Source: QKMZ01 sp012965515 (GTDB taxonomy: Bacteria; Cyanobacteriota; Vampirovibrionia; Obscuribacterales; Obscuribacteraceae). Taken from it: DNA of 64,000 bases. The stretch spans positions 62,001 through 126,000 of the forward strand of contig CALFMP010000007.1 of the NCBI GenBank assembly GCA_937879965.1, given 5' to 3'. A program made the position numbers and the translations under genes. This document shows, piece by piece, positions 43,872 through 53,900 of this stretch (its first letter is position 1; each line of letters starts with the position of its first letter). Below the pieces are notes generated by a model, which saw nothing but the letters and a program-made list of their open reading frames with translations, was not told where the DNA came from and ran no database searches.

Positions 43872-44454
43872 GCGATTGGCGAGCATGTTCTTAGGCGCCT
43901 TATCGCTGTCCTGCTTGCCGAATTTTGCCGAAGGACTCGGGAGAACTTACGATTGGATCATTTCAATAGAGACAGAAAAGCTGACCGGATATCTCGATCA
44001 AAAACGCTCGACATTAAAACCAGTTGTGAAAGCAACGGTAACGTACAAACCGGGTGGTGGCGGTGGTGCAACCAAGTTCGAGGAACTCTTCTACCATAAC
44101 TGGATTGCGCTAGGCATGAGGAGATACAAACCTCTTGCGTTAGGCAGCAGCGATCAAGTTGCAATAGTTGTTACGCACAAGCAGGGGCAATCAACACAAG
44201 AAGAAACAAGTGCTGCTGCCAATGCCATAGTGCGTGTTTTTCTGGACGCTTACCTGAAGGGCAATGCAGTCACGAATATAATCGTGCCGGAAGCTTCCTT
44301 GAGTTCAATTGTTCAGAATCTAAAGCAAGCAAACTTCTATCCTGGTGATGATGAAAAACCAGATCAGCCGGTGTTTTCATCCATTATTCTTCATTTGGAA
44401 GGAAGTCCTTCGGGGACGAAGCAAACAATGTTCTACGCGGAGCAAACTCGCTAG
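43864..44454 (+). CDS. Secreted hypothetical protein coupled to TadE-like gene
   Basis: 196 aa with a signal peptide to about residue 24. The body has no known motif; a Gly-rich loop (KPGGGGGATKF) interrupts the first strand region near residue 63. The start codon overlaps the stop of the TadE-like gene (8 bases), supporting co-expression. It ends five bases from the convergent subtilase gene. A role in the pseudopilus-like structure is suggested only by context. Confidence 0.62.
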   Translation: MNRRLASMFLGALSLSCLPNFAEGLGRTYDWIISIETEKLTGYLDQKRSTLKPVVKATVTYKPGGGGGATKFEELFYHNWIALGMRRYKPLALGSSDQVAIVVTHKQGQSTQEETSAAANAIVRVFLDAYLKGNAVTNIIVPEASLSSIVQNLKQANFYPGDDEKPDQPVFSSIILHLEGSPSGTKQTMFYAEQTR

Positions 44455-44458
44455 TCAC

Positions 44459-45748
44459 TCATCTGCCGGTGGCCATTCGCAGTGCAGCTTCCGCATTCGG
44501 CATTCCATATCCATACCATTCGGTTCTCGATGCGCTTCCGGCCTTGTAGCAAGTAGAGCGCAAAATGTTCTCAACTTGCGTGTTGCGCAGCGAAGGATTG
44601 GCCCCAAGAACCATTGCAGCCACAGCTGCCACCAATGGACAAGAGAACGATGTTCCGGCGACCGATGCGACACGACCTTCTCTGGTCGAACAGTAGATTC
44701 CCTGACCGGGAGCGGTGAACCAGAGGTTCGGTCCGTAGGTGGAGAAACTGGCCAAGGAATAACTGGGATTAATTGCGGAAACAACGATGAGATAATGCCG
44801 CATTGGATTTGGATCGCGAACCGGCTCGTTGCCGGCCGATACGAAAATCATTCCGCCCTTGGTGTCGTGATACCAAATGAAATAAGTGTGCAGCGCTGAG
44901 TAGAGACTGCGATTGGAAAACGAATATGGCGGACTGCCATTGGCACTGATATTGATTATCCTGATTCCAGCATTGCCGGCTTGCTGAATGCCTTTCATCA
45001 GAGCCGAAGAAGAAATGCTGCCGTTTTGATCACCGATTCTAATCGGATAAATATAAGAGAGTCGCGCCGGCGCCGCTGTCCCAATGCGATTGTTGGTAAG
45101 TGCGGCTGCGGTGGTTGCCACCATCGTACCGTGCCCTTGTACATCGCTCTGTCCGTTACGGTTGAGTACAGCATCATAGCCGGAATAAACTTTTCCGGAA
45201 AGTTCGCTGATACCGTAATTGGTACCAGTATCCAGCACGCCGATGACCGCTCCGCTGCCTTGCCCATAGCTCCAACCGCGGACTACATTGAGCGCAGAAA
45301 GGTGCCACTCTGAGGAGAAGTACGGATCGTTAACGGCAGCTTGATTGGCTTGGAAAACATAGTCTCTCTGGACAGCGGAGAAATGTTTGTCTTGCAAGAG
45401 TTTCTTCTCGCTTTCCACCAACTTTCCTTTTTCCACTCTGATCACATAGCAAGTGAGTTCACCCTCTCCAATGGTTTCGAGCAGCTCACCATGCATCTCT
45501 TTGAATATATCTGTGATTTCCTTGGCATCTGCACCGCGCTGCGGCATTACGAGCAGCACATTGTCGCGATAAGTCGGTGCTTTGGCAGGCGCTGCGGACG
45601 CAGCCGGACGCGTCGGAATCTGCAATTTCGGCTCTTCTGCTAGAGCGCCACGAACATTTACGAATACAGAGCACAGCGCCAGGAACAGCGCGCAGAGCGC
45701 TGCACGCACGCATTTGAGCGTGCGAACACGGAGGAGATTTTGCTCCAT
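44459..45748 (-). CDS. Subtilisin-like serine protease (S8), secreted
   Basis: 429 aa. Signal peptide to about residue 37 (GALAEE). Residues about 60-130 look like an inhibitor-type prodomain. The catalytic set is complete: Asp in GVLDTGT near 172, His in QGHGTMVA near 208, oxyanion Asn in VSAGNE near 312 and Ser in GTSFSCPLVAA near 378. The insertion between His and Asn has Tyr-rich loops. Family role: secreted peptidase, self-processed. It is convergent with the TadE/secreted pair and divergent from purF; a possible partner of pseudopilin-like proteins, unproven. Confidence 0.93.
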   Translation of the reverse strand: MEQNLLRVRTLKCVRAALCALFLALCSVFVNVRGALAEEPKLQIPTRPAASAAPAKAPTYRDNVLLVMPQRGADAKEITDIFKEMHGELLETIGEGELTCYVIRVEKGKLVESEKKLLQDKHFSAVQRDYVFQANQAAVNDPYFSSEWHLSALNVVRGWSYGQGSGAVIGVLDTGTNYGISELSGKVYSGYDAVLNRNGQSDVQGHGTMVATTAAALTNNRIGTAAPARLSYIYPIRIGDQNGSISSSALMKGIQQAGNAGIRIINISANGSPPYSFSNRSLYSALHTYFIWYHDTKGGMIFVSAGNEPVRDPNPMRHYLIVVSAINPSYSLASFSTYGPNLWFTAPGQGIYCSTREGRVASVAGTSFSCPLVAAVAAMVLGANPSLRNTQVENILRSTCYKAGSASRTEWYGYGMPNAEAALRMATGR

Positions 45749-46155
45749 TTAGCGTTCCTCGAGTTAAATAGAACGACCGGGCGGGTCGCGCAAGGGTTTA
45801 CGGCACAAGGATAGAAAAGCCGCTCTGGCAGGGCTTTTCGGGCGGGACGGATAAATCGGCGAGTTCGGTTACTAAGGATCGAGCAAGGAAGATATTAGTC
45901 TCCGAGTCCTCCAATTTATTGATTTTCGCCACTATTGTCAAGCGGACTTAATGTTGTTGGACGCATCGAAATCCGGAATTCCTCTCTAAGCAATTGAGTC
46001 ACATCACGAAAGAAGGGTAATTGAGCATTGTTTTCGAGTTGTTAATCGAATCTTTTTGACAAGAACTGTAAGAAATGAGCTGTGGCAGTTGGATCGAGCA
46101 GTTCAAGAGCGTACCATTAGAGGTCTAGACGCTCCTTTTAAGGCGGACGAATCAT
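45749..46155. promoter_or_regulatory. Divergent promoter/leader region between subtilase and purF
   Basis: 407 bases. An AAAAGCC/GGCTTTT hairpin at 45814-45839 (8-bp arms) is terminator-like in shape and could shorten leader transcripts in either direction. A TTGACA occurs at 46056-46061 with no recognisable -10 element at the right distance. I searched by eye for the purine-riboswitch core and for a PUR-box-type repeat and found neither. Confidence 0.4.
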
Positions 46156-47610
46156 ATGTGTGGGCTGATTGCTATCACGGGCACTCCTGGATCAGCCTAT
46201 GACGTCTTTTTTGGCTTGATGAACCTGCAACATCGAGGACAAGACGGAGCGGGCATTCTTACTATCGACACCAAAAAGAAAGGCAACTTTCACCTGACAA
46301 AGGGAAGCGGCCTGGTTGAAAACGTCTTTTCCGAGCGCTCCTTCAAAACTCTGACTGGTCATGCGGCGCTTGGACACTCAAGATACGCCACTGTCGGACG
46401 CAATGATCCCAATATGCTGCAGCCCTTCCTCGACTACGAGCGAGGACTTGGACTGGGACATAACGGCAATATCGTCAACTTCTATAAGCTCAGAGAAGAG
46501 CTGTATCACTCAAAAACACGAAAGCCCGTGTGGGTAGAATCAGATTCCGAGCTGATGCTCAAGCTGCTTTGCGATGAGCTGGAATCTGGGCCGATTGATT
46601 TTAACAACGCGCAAGGCGCCGTAAAGCGGCTGATGTCCAAGCTTGTCGGCAGTTACTCGGTTATTTGTTTGACCGGAGAAGGAGATATCTTCGGTTTTCG
46701 CGATCCGGATGGCATCCGACCATTGTGCCTTGGAAGGCGAGTTCAAGAAGACGGCAGCACGGTATATGCATTAGCCAGCGAATCGATCGCTCTTAACTTC
46801 CTCGGCTTCACTGATGTCGAAGACGTACAGACAGGAGAGCTTGTTTATATATCCAAAAACGGAGTCATCGAGCGCAAAGTCATAAGGCAAGATTCGATTT
46901 CTCCTTGCATGTTCGAATGGGTTTACTTTGCGCGCGTCGAGTCGGAGATTGACGAAACTTCGGTTTACAACGCCAGATTCAAACTCGGACAAGTTCTTGC
47001 ACGCCAGCTGCAGAAAGAAAACATTCGGGCGGATGTCGTCGTTCCCGTGCCGGAGACGAGCCGCGTTTCTGCAATCGCAGTTGCGGAAACCATGGGCATT
47101 CCATTTAGAGAATTGTTGATCAAGAACAGGTATGTCAATCGGACATTCATTTTGGATGATCAAGAAAGCCGGCAGGAAGCGATTCGACGAAAATTGTTTC
47201 CGATCGGACCGGAATTCGAAAATAAGAGCTGCTTGATTGTCGATGACAGTATCGTCCGCGGCAACACGTCGATGCAGATTGTCAAACTGATTCGACTCGC
47301 TGGCGCTAAAGAAGTGACTCTCCTTTCCACATGCCCGCCACTAGTCAGCCCTTGTTATTACGGCATTGATTTCCCGAGCGCCAAAGAATTGGTGGCGCAC
47401 GATCGCAGCAACGCAGAAATCGCTGAAATTCTCGGTGTAGACAGAGTCATTTTTCAAACCATTGAAGGTTTGAAAGAAGCTCTGGAGAGCGAAACCTTGT
47501 GCATGGGTTGTTTGACCGGTAAATACCCGACCGACATTTCATCGGGTCGTGATTTCGAAGCTATGCGCACGCGAGATCGAGAATCTGTAGTGAAGAAGTC
47601 ATCGTGCTGA
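46156..47610 (+). CDS. purF: Amidophosphoribosyltransferase
   Basis: 484 aa. Reaction: PRPP + glutamine to 5-phosphoribosylamine, first committed step of purine synthesis. The N-terminal MCGLIAI leaves Cys as nucleophile of the glutaminase domain (about 1-230), and VDDSIVRGNTS near residue 360 is the PRPP loop. Cysteines in SISPCMF, SPCYYGID and CMGC near the C-terminus are at places used by the Bacillus-type enzyme to hold a 4Fe-4S cluster, so an oxygen-sensitive form is likely (family knowledge). First gene of the cluster and the likely site of regulation. Its stop overlaps the upstream extension of the next gene. Confidence 0.97.
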   Translation: MCGLIAITGTPGSAYDVFFGLMNLQHRGQDGAGILTIDTKKKGNFHLTKGSGLVENVFSERSFKTLTGHAALGHSRYATVGRNDPNMLQPFLDYERGLGLGHNGNIVNFYKLREELYHSKTRKPVWVESDSELMLKLLCDELESGPIDFNNAQGAVKRLMSKLVGSYSVICLTGEGDIFGFRDPDGIRPLCLGRRVQEDGSTVYALASESIALNFLGFTDVEDVQTGELVYISKNGVIERKVIRQDSISPCMFEWVYFARVESEIDETSVYNARFKLGQVLARQLQKENIRADVVVPVPETSRVSAIAVAETMGIPFRELLIKNRYVNRTFILDDQESRQEAIRRKLFPIGPEFENKSCLIVDDSIVRGNTSMQIVKLIRLAGAKEVTLLSTCPPLVSPCYYGIDFPSAKELVAHDRSNAEIAEILGVDRVIFQTIEGLKEALESETLCMGCLTGKYPTDISSGRDFEAMRTRDRESVVKKSSC

Positions 47611-47636
47611 GAACCAGCTTTTTTGAGGATAGGAAA

Positions 47637-48941
47637 GTGGCAGTGACAAAACAAAAGAATCCGAGCGGGCTGGAGCTTATATATGAAGGTTCGGTAAAAC
47701 GCGTTTTCAAAACGCATGAGAAGCCCGATCGACTCTTCTTCCACTTCACGGACGACTATTCTGTATTCGATTGGGGCAAAATGCCGGACACCATCGAAAA
47801 CAAAGGTCGCGCCCTGGCAAAGATGGGCGCGTTCTTTTTTCAGCAACTCGGCGCGCCGGATATATTCCAACGTCTAAAAGGCAACAAACATCTGGAGCGT
47901 TTTGATAAGGCGTTCCTCGAGTCAAGATTCAAGCACCCTGTTTTCGATGGTGTATGCGGGGTCGTCAATTTCGGACTGCCGCATCACTACAAGGATTTGC
48001 TCGAGACGGAGAGCAAAGAAACTTCGCTGGTTGATTCTATTTTGGGTGCAACTCCATTGATGGAAGTATTGTCCGCTCGCGTAGAGCGTCCAGACTTGCA
48101 TCAAATCGACGGGCAGCCAATTTACTTCTATCCCCATACTGAAGCGCAGAATCATGCACAAATGACCGGTCGCAGATTGGTGCCTTTGGAGATTGTTTTT
48201 CGCTTCGGCATGCCTGCAGGCAGCTCTCTCAAAGAAAGGCTGGAAAAGAATCCCGATTACGCAAGACAAATCGGACTGAAAACACAGCCGAAAGAAGGCG
48301 ACTGGCTCGAGCGACCAGTGATCGAATTTTTCACGAAGTTAGAACCCAAAGATCGGCTTCTCTCGACCCAGGAAGCAGCCCACATCTCAGGACTGAATTC
48401 TTTCGAATTCGAATACCTGACGGAGATGTCTTTCCAAGCCGCACTCGCACTTTACGTTTTGTTCGCAGAAAAAGGCATCGAACTGTGGGACGGCAAATTT
48501 GAAATGATCATCGACTACGGCGCTCACAAGGAAGCCGAAAGTACCGGCACCTCCACTGGTGGCATTTTGCTCCTGGCCGATAGCGTCGGTCCCGATGAGT
48601 TGAGACTGATCTATAAAGGTGTGCATCTCTCCAAAGAAATGATTCGCCGCATCTACCGTGGAAGCCCCTGGGAAGAGTCGCTGAAGAAAGCGCAGCTGAT
48701 GGCGAAAGGAAGAGGCGTCGCAGACTGGAAAGGCATTGCCTTGTCCGAACTCAAAGCTTCCCCGGAGCGCTTGTCCGGAGACGAAAAAGCATCAATCGAC
48801 AAACTTTATGGAACCCTAGCCAATCATTTGATTGGAGAGACCGTGTTTGAAAACCATCCAACGCTTGATCAGTTCATCGATGAGCTGCCGGAAAAATTGA
48901 GAGGCGATGCATCTCCTGCTGCTCAGACAGGTAAGAGGTAA
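47637..48941 (+). CDS. purC: SAICAR synthetase, long form
   Basis: 434 aa from a GTG with GAGGA seven bases upstream (an earlier GTG at 47604 would overlap purF). The enzyme makes SAICAR from CAIR, aspartate and ATP. Motifs: YEGSVKRVF (compare Y.GK.K.vy), FTDDYSVFDWGK, VPLEIVFRF..AGSSLKERL (compare VPVE.V.R...GSL..R) and ELWDGKFEM (compare LVDFK.E.g), LADSVGPDELRL (compare LADE..PD..R). E. coli PurC has 237 residues, so about 190 are extra: mainly a segment near 85-155 and another after 330. The gene lies between purF and purD as in other clusters. Confidence 0.9.
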   Translation: MAVTKQKNPSGLELIYEGSVKRVFKTHEKPDRLFFHFTDDYSVFDWGKMPDTIENKGRALAKMGAFFFQQLGAPDIFQRLKGNKHLERFDKAFLESRFKHPVFDGVCGVVNFGLPHHYKDLLETESKETSLVDSILGATPLMEVLSARVERPDLHQIDGQPIYFYPHTEAQNHAQMTGRRLVPLEIVFRFGMPAGSSLKERLEKNPDYARQIGLKTQPKEGDWLERPVIEFFTKLEPKDRLLSTQEAAHISGLNSFEFEYLTEMSFQAALALYVLFAEKGIELWDGKFEMIIDYGAHKEAESTGTSTGGILLLADSVGPDELRLIYKGVHLSKEMIRRIYRGSPWEESLKKAQLMAKGRGVADWKGIALSELKASPERLSGDEKASIDKLYGTLANHLIGETVFENHPTLDQFIDELPEKLRGDASPAAQTGKR

Positions 48942-48948
48942 GAGCGGG

Positions 48949-50295
48949 ATGGCAACGAGTAAACTCGACAGCAAGATAAACATCATGGTTGTTGGCGGTG
49001 GCGGCCGGGAACATGCGCTTTGCTGGAAAATTGCTCAAAGTCAATTTGCCGGAACGATCTATTGTGCGCCTGGAAATGGCGGCACAGAAGAAGATTCTCG
49101 CATTACCAATGTTGATTTGCAGGTAACCGACTTTGCACGCTTGAGCGATTTCGCTTTAGAAAACAGAGTGGACATGGTTGTTATTGGTCCAGACAATCCG
49201 CTTGCTGACGGCATTGTAGACTTTATGGAAGAACGGGGGCTGACAGTATTTGGTCCCAAGAAAGAAGCAGCCAAACTCGAGTGGAGCAAAGCCCACTCCA
49301 AGCAATTCATGCTTCAGCACAAAATTCCTACGGCGCGATTTTCAGTTGCTGAAGATTTCGAAACTGCACAGAAGTTCGTCAAAGAAAACGATTGGGCACG
49401 TGTTATCAAGGCTGACGGTCTGGCACTGGGCAAGGGCGTATTCGTCTGCAACAGTGAAAGCGAAGCGTTAGATGCCCTGAGCGCAATTTTCAAAGAAGGA
49501 CGCTTTGGAGAAGCAGGCTCCACTGTTGTCATCGAAGAGAAATTGATTGGAGAAGAGCTTTCCCTCCTTCTTCTCATTGACGGTAAGACGGTCATGCCTC
49601 TTTCCGCATGCCAGGATCACAAACGAAGATTTGACGGTGACAAAGGACCCAATACTGGTGGCATGGGTGCTTACTCTCCGGTGCGCCTGTTCGAGACACA
49701 TAAGCATGCTATTGAAGACCAGGTCATCAAGCCAATCGAGCAAGCTCTGAAAAATGGAACGCTAGATTTCAAAGGCATGCTGTTTGCAGGCATTCTTGTA
49801 GGTGTTCCGGCAACTGTTAATGGAGAAGAATCAGATTCAAATACAGATCTCGTACCATTCGTTCTCGAATTCAACGCGCGTTTCGGAGATCCTGAAACAC
49901 AGGCCTTGATGCCCCGATTGAAATCAGACATTCTTCCCCTGCTTTGGGCCTGTGCCAAAGGAAGTTTGGCATCAGAAGAAATTGAATGGTTCGATAGAGC
50001 ATCTGTTTGTGTGGTTCTTTCAGCGGAAAGTTATCCTCACTCGTCATCCAAAGGAAAAGAGATAGTAGTTGGAGAATTGCCTGCCGGTTCGTATCTTTTC
50101 CATGCAGGGACACAGTTCAACGACGGAAAATTACTCACCAACGGTGGAAGAGTTCTGGCATTAACTGCCCTTGGTGAAACCATCGAGAAAGCGAGAGAGA
50201 ATGCTTACCGAGCAATCAAGGAAGTAAAATTCGCAGACATGGCTTGCCGCTCTGATATCGCGCTTCGGGAGGTCAGTCAATGTCTATCAACATAG
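48949..50295 (+). CDS. purD: Phosphoribosylamine-glycine ligase
   Basis: 448 aa from the ATG at 48949, seven bases after purC. Enzyme joins glycine to phosphoribosylamine with ATP. N-terminal MVVGGGGREHALCW, the ATP-grasp region with VIKADGLALGKGV near residue 160, DHKRRFDGDKGPNTGGMGAYSP near 215-235 (given in parts: DHKRRFDGDKGP and NTGGMGAYSP) and EFNARFGDPETQ near 310 are all intact. It overlaps purN by 16 bases. Confidence 0.97.
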   Translation: MATSKLDSKINIMVVGGGGREHALCWKIAQSQFAGTIYCAPGNGGTEEDSRITNVDLQVTDFARLSDFALENRVDMVVIGPDNPLADGIVDFMEERGLTVFGPKKEAAKLEWSKAHSKQFMLQHKIPTARFSVAEDFETAQKFVKENDWARVIKADGLALGKGVFVCNSESEALDALSAIFKEGRFGEAGSTVVIEEKLIGEELSLLLLIDGKTVMPLSACQDHKRRFDGDKGPNTGGMGAYSPVRLFETHKHAIEDQVIKPIEQALKNGTLDFKGMLFAGILVGVPATVNGEESDSNTDLVPFVLEFNARFGDPETQALMPRLKSDILPLLWACAKGSLASEEIEWFDRASVCVVLSAESYPHSSSKGKEIVVGELPAGSYLFHAGTQFNDGKLLTNGGRVLALTALGETIEKARENAYRAIKEVKFADMACRSDIALREVSQCLST

Positions 50296-50945
50296 CGGTC
50301 CTGGCGTCTGGAAGAGGTTCAAATCTGGAAGCAATTCTAGAAGCAATCGCGCAGGGCAAACTGGATGCAAAAGTAAAGCTCGTATTGGTGAACGTGCCGG
50401 GTGCCGGTGCGATTGAAATTGCTTCGAAATATGGTGTTGCTACGGCAGTGGTGCCCAACGCAGGACTGAATCGCAAAGAGCACGAAGAAAAGGTAATTGC
50501 GGAACTAAAGAAGCACGACCTCGATTTTATTGTTCTGGCCGGATATATGCGAGTTCTCTCTTCCGGATTTCTTGCAAATTTCAAGGACGAGCGCGGCTTT
50601 TTCAAAGTGATCAACATTCACCCATCATTGCTGCCGGCCTTTCCCGGTATAAGAGGTTACGAAGAAGCTTTTGAATATGGCGTCAAGGTAGCGGGGGTCA
50701 CCGTTCATCTCGTCGATGAAAAGGTTGATCATGGTCCGATTCTTGCGCAAGCGACCTTTAACCGTGCAGAAGACGACACCATCGAAAGTTTTAAGGCACG
50801 CGGTTTGAGAATCGAACACGAGCTTTATCCGCAAGTTTTGCAAAACATCGCCAAAGACGGAGTAACCTTCTTCAAACGAATAAAGGATGAAACCGCCGAG
50901 GCTCAACTCAATCAAGGCACAGATAGGGAGACCGCCAGGAGATGA
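50280..50945 (+). CDS. purN: Phosphoribosylglycinamide formyltransferase
   Basis: 221 aa, GGGAGG seven bases before the ATG at 50280. Adds the formyl group from 10-formyl-tetrahydrofolate to GAR. LASGRGSNLEA is the phosphate loop, INIHPSLLPAFPG near 120 and VDHGPILAQ near 160 carry the catalytic Asn-His and Asp. Overlaps purD (16 bases) and purL (4 bases, ATGA). Confidence 0.97.
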   Translation: MSINIAVLASGRGSNLEAILEAIAQGKLDAKVKLVLVNVPGAGAIEIASKYGVATAVVPNAGLNRKEHEEKVIAELKKHDLDFIVLAGYMRVLSSGFLANFKDERGFFKVINIHPSLLPAFPGIRGYEEAFEYGVKVAGVTVHLVDEKVDHGPILAQATFNRAEDDTIESFKARGLRIEHELYPQVLQNIAKDGVTFFKRIKDETAEAQLNQGTDRETARR

Positions 50946-53900
50946 CGCAAGGAGCAAAGTACAGAGAAAACGAGCATGTACTGGAGATCTCCAAAACTGC
51001 CACCATTTGCGTTGCGGTGATATCCGAGGCGGAGCATCAATCCTTTCCCCTCTATTGGTTGCTGGTAAACAAAGAGTCGCTGCCTGATGGTCAGATTCCC
51101 AGCAAGATGCAAAAAGACATCAGCGATGTGCTGGCGGATTCACTCTCGCAAGAAGTACTGGCCTGCGCGCCGGATGATCGCTCAAAGTGGTTGGAACGTT
51201 TCTCTAAAGAAGAATACAAACACTTTGCAGAACGACAGTTCTTGCCCGGTGTCACCGACAACCTCGCTCATACGGTTGAAGAAGCTCTCAGACTGAAAGG
51301 TCTGAAAGAAATCGTCAAAGTCGCATCCGGTAGAGGCTTCCTATTCAAAGAGAAATCGGGAGACGCAAAAGCAATCTCAGATGCGCTCATATATAAGGAG
51401 TATCATCCGCTAACCGATCGCTTCATCGTTCATGAAACGACTGGTGACGCAGCTGGACTGCTCAAGTTTCCCCACGTGGTCCTGCCGGAAACACCCAAAG
51501 TTGAAAATGTCAGTCTGGAACTGTCTGACGAGAAATTGGAAACTCTCAGCAAAGAAAGGCTGCTAGCGCTCAATCTCGATGAGATGAAAGCAATCAGGCA
51601 GTATTACCGCCTCGATAAAACGAAAACAGCTCGAAAAGAGCGCGAGATGCCGGATATGCCGACAGACGTCGAATTGGAAGTGCTGGCGCAAACTTGGTCC
51701 GAGCACTGCAAACACAAGATTTTCAACGCAAAGATTACGCACATCGACAACAGCAAACCTCGTGAGCCCAGAACTGAGACGATCACCAGTCTTTACAAAA
51801 CATATATCAAAGCGGCCACAAAGAAGCTCTCGCAGTGGAGAAAAGACCTTCTTTCTGTTTTCGAAGACAATGCCGGCGTAGTCAAATGGGACAGTGAAAC
51901 GGCAGTCTGCTTCAAGGTTGAAACGCACAACTCGCCTTCCGCGCTCGAACCATACGGTGGTGCACTGACCGGCATTCTCGGTGTCAATCGAGACATCTTG
52001 GGCACGGGACTCGGTGCCAAGCCGCTATTCAATACAGATATTTTCTGCTTCGCATATCCATCACCATCACTTCCGCAGCGCCCGAAACTTTTGCCCGCAA
52101 AGGCAATTTTGGACGGCGTGCGCAAAGGTGTTGAAGACGGCGGCAATAAGAGCGGCATTCCCACAGTCAATGGCGCCATTTATTTTGATCCTGGATATAG
52201 GGCGAAGCCATTGGTATTTTGCGGCACCGGCGGCTTGCTTCCGCTGCATATAAAGGCCGGCAGCGAGACAAGAGATGCCGTAAAGAAGCACACTCGAGCC
52301 GGTGACTTCATTATCATGGCCGGCGGGCGTGTGGGCAAAGACGGGATTCACGGCGCCACTTTTTCATCAGAGTCGCTGAACGAAGGCTCGCCAATGTCAG
52401 CCGTTCAAATCGGTGACCCGTTCACACAAAAACGCTTGATGGATTTTGTTATCGACGCGCGTGACGCCGGTTTGATCACGGGCATTACAGATAATGGTGC
52501 CGGTGGGCTTTCATCGTCCGTAGGCGAGATGGCTACCATCACGGGCGGTGCCATCATTCACTTGGACAGAGTGCCCACCAAGTATCCGGGTTTAGCAGAC
52601 TGGGAAGTCGTCGTTTCCGAATCCCAAGAAAGGATGACTATTTCGACCAATGATTTTGAAGGGATCAAAAAACTTGCCGACAAGCACAATGTGGAAGTAA
52701 GCAACATCGGCGAGTTCACCAACAAAGGTTATTTTGAAGTACAAAACAATGGCAAGACAGTGGCCTTGCTCGAACTAGAGTTTCTCCACGACGGTTGCCC
52801 CGTACTTACACTCGAATCACAGTGGAGCCCAGCGCAGATTACGATGAAGACCGGCAAGCAGCCGGACCATCTTGGACGTGTTTTGCTGCAACTATTGAAA
52901 CATCCGAACATCTGCTCGAGAGAGCCAATCATCAGACAATACGACCACGAGGTCAGAGGGCAAAGCGTCATCAAGCCGCTCATGGGACCGTCTCAGAAAG
53001 CGCCTTGCGATGCGGCAGTTTTGCTGCCGAGATTGACACCGGATCTCGATCGGGCGCCGGCTCTGGCCGTGTCCAATGGTTTGTGCCCCCGCTTGAGCGA
53101 ACACGATCCATATTTGATGGCACAATGCGCTGTCGATGAAGCTGTGCGAAATGCCGTTTGCGTTGGCTCTGATCCGGACACGCTTTCATTGCTGGACAAT
53201 TTCTGCTGGCCGGACCCTGTCTACAGCGACAGCAACCCGCAAGGAAAACGGCACCTGGCCGAACTCGTGCGCTGCTGCCAGGGACTTTACGATGCCGTGA
53301 TTGCTTACGGAGCGCCTCTTATCTCCGGCAAAGACAGCATGAAGAACAATTTCGACGATGGTGCGCTAAAACTGGCGATACCACCCACATTGTTGATTTC
53401 ATGCATGGGACGCGTGCCAGAAGCACGCTTCGCTCGCTCGATGGAATTCAAGAAAGTCGGTGACTTGATTTACGTACTCAGCGCCGGCGTGCTCGGCCTG
53501 GCTGCCAGCCATTACGAAGAATTCAACGGCTGGCAATCGATAATGCTGCCGGAATTGGATCTAGACCGCGCGCCAACTATGTACAGACGACTGCACACGG
53601 CGATCAAGAGCGGCTGGGTTCATTCCGCCCACGACATCTCTGAAGGCGGTCTGGCTGCCTGCGTTGCGGAATCCGTAATCGGTTCGAGAAATGGTGCCAC
53701 CCTCGATATCGGTGAATACCACAAGTATCTCGCCGACCTTTATGAAGAGAGAGGCACTCAGGCCTTCAAATCTTGGGATTTCGTCACGAGAGCGGATGCC
53801 TTGCTGTTCGGTGAGGGTCCAGGGCACATCGTGGTTTCGATTGACAGAGATCATAAAGCAGATTTCGAAAGACATTTCGAGGGACTCACCATAATCAGAA

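Noticed and set aside
46056..46061. TTGACA as the purF -35 box
   Set aside because: No TATAAT-like hexamer 16-18 bases downstream, so the match alone is not evidence of a promoter.
45749..46155. Purine riboswitch or PurR box in front of purF
   Set aside because: I saw neither the purine-riboswitch core loops nor a repeated PUR-box-like motif; the only clear structure is a terminator-like hairpin.
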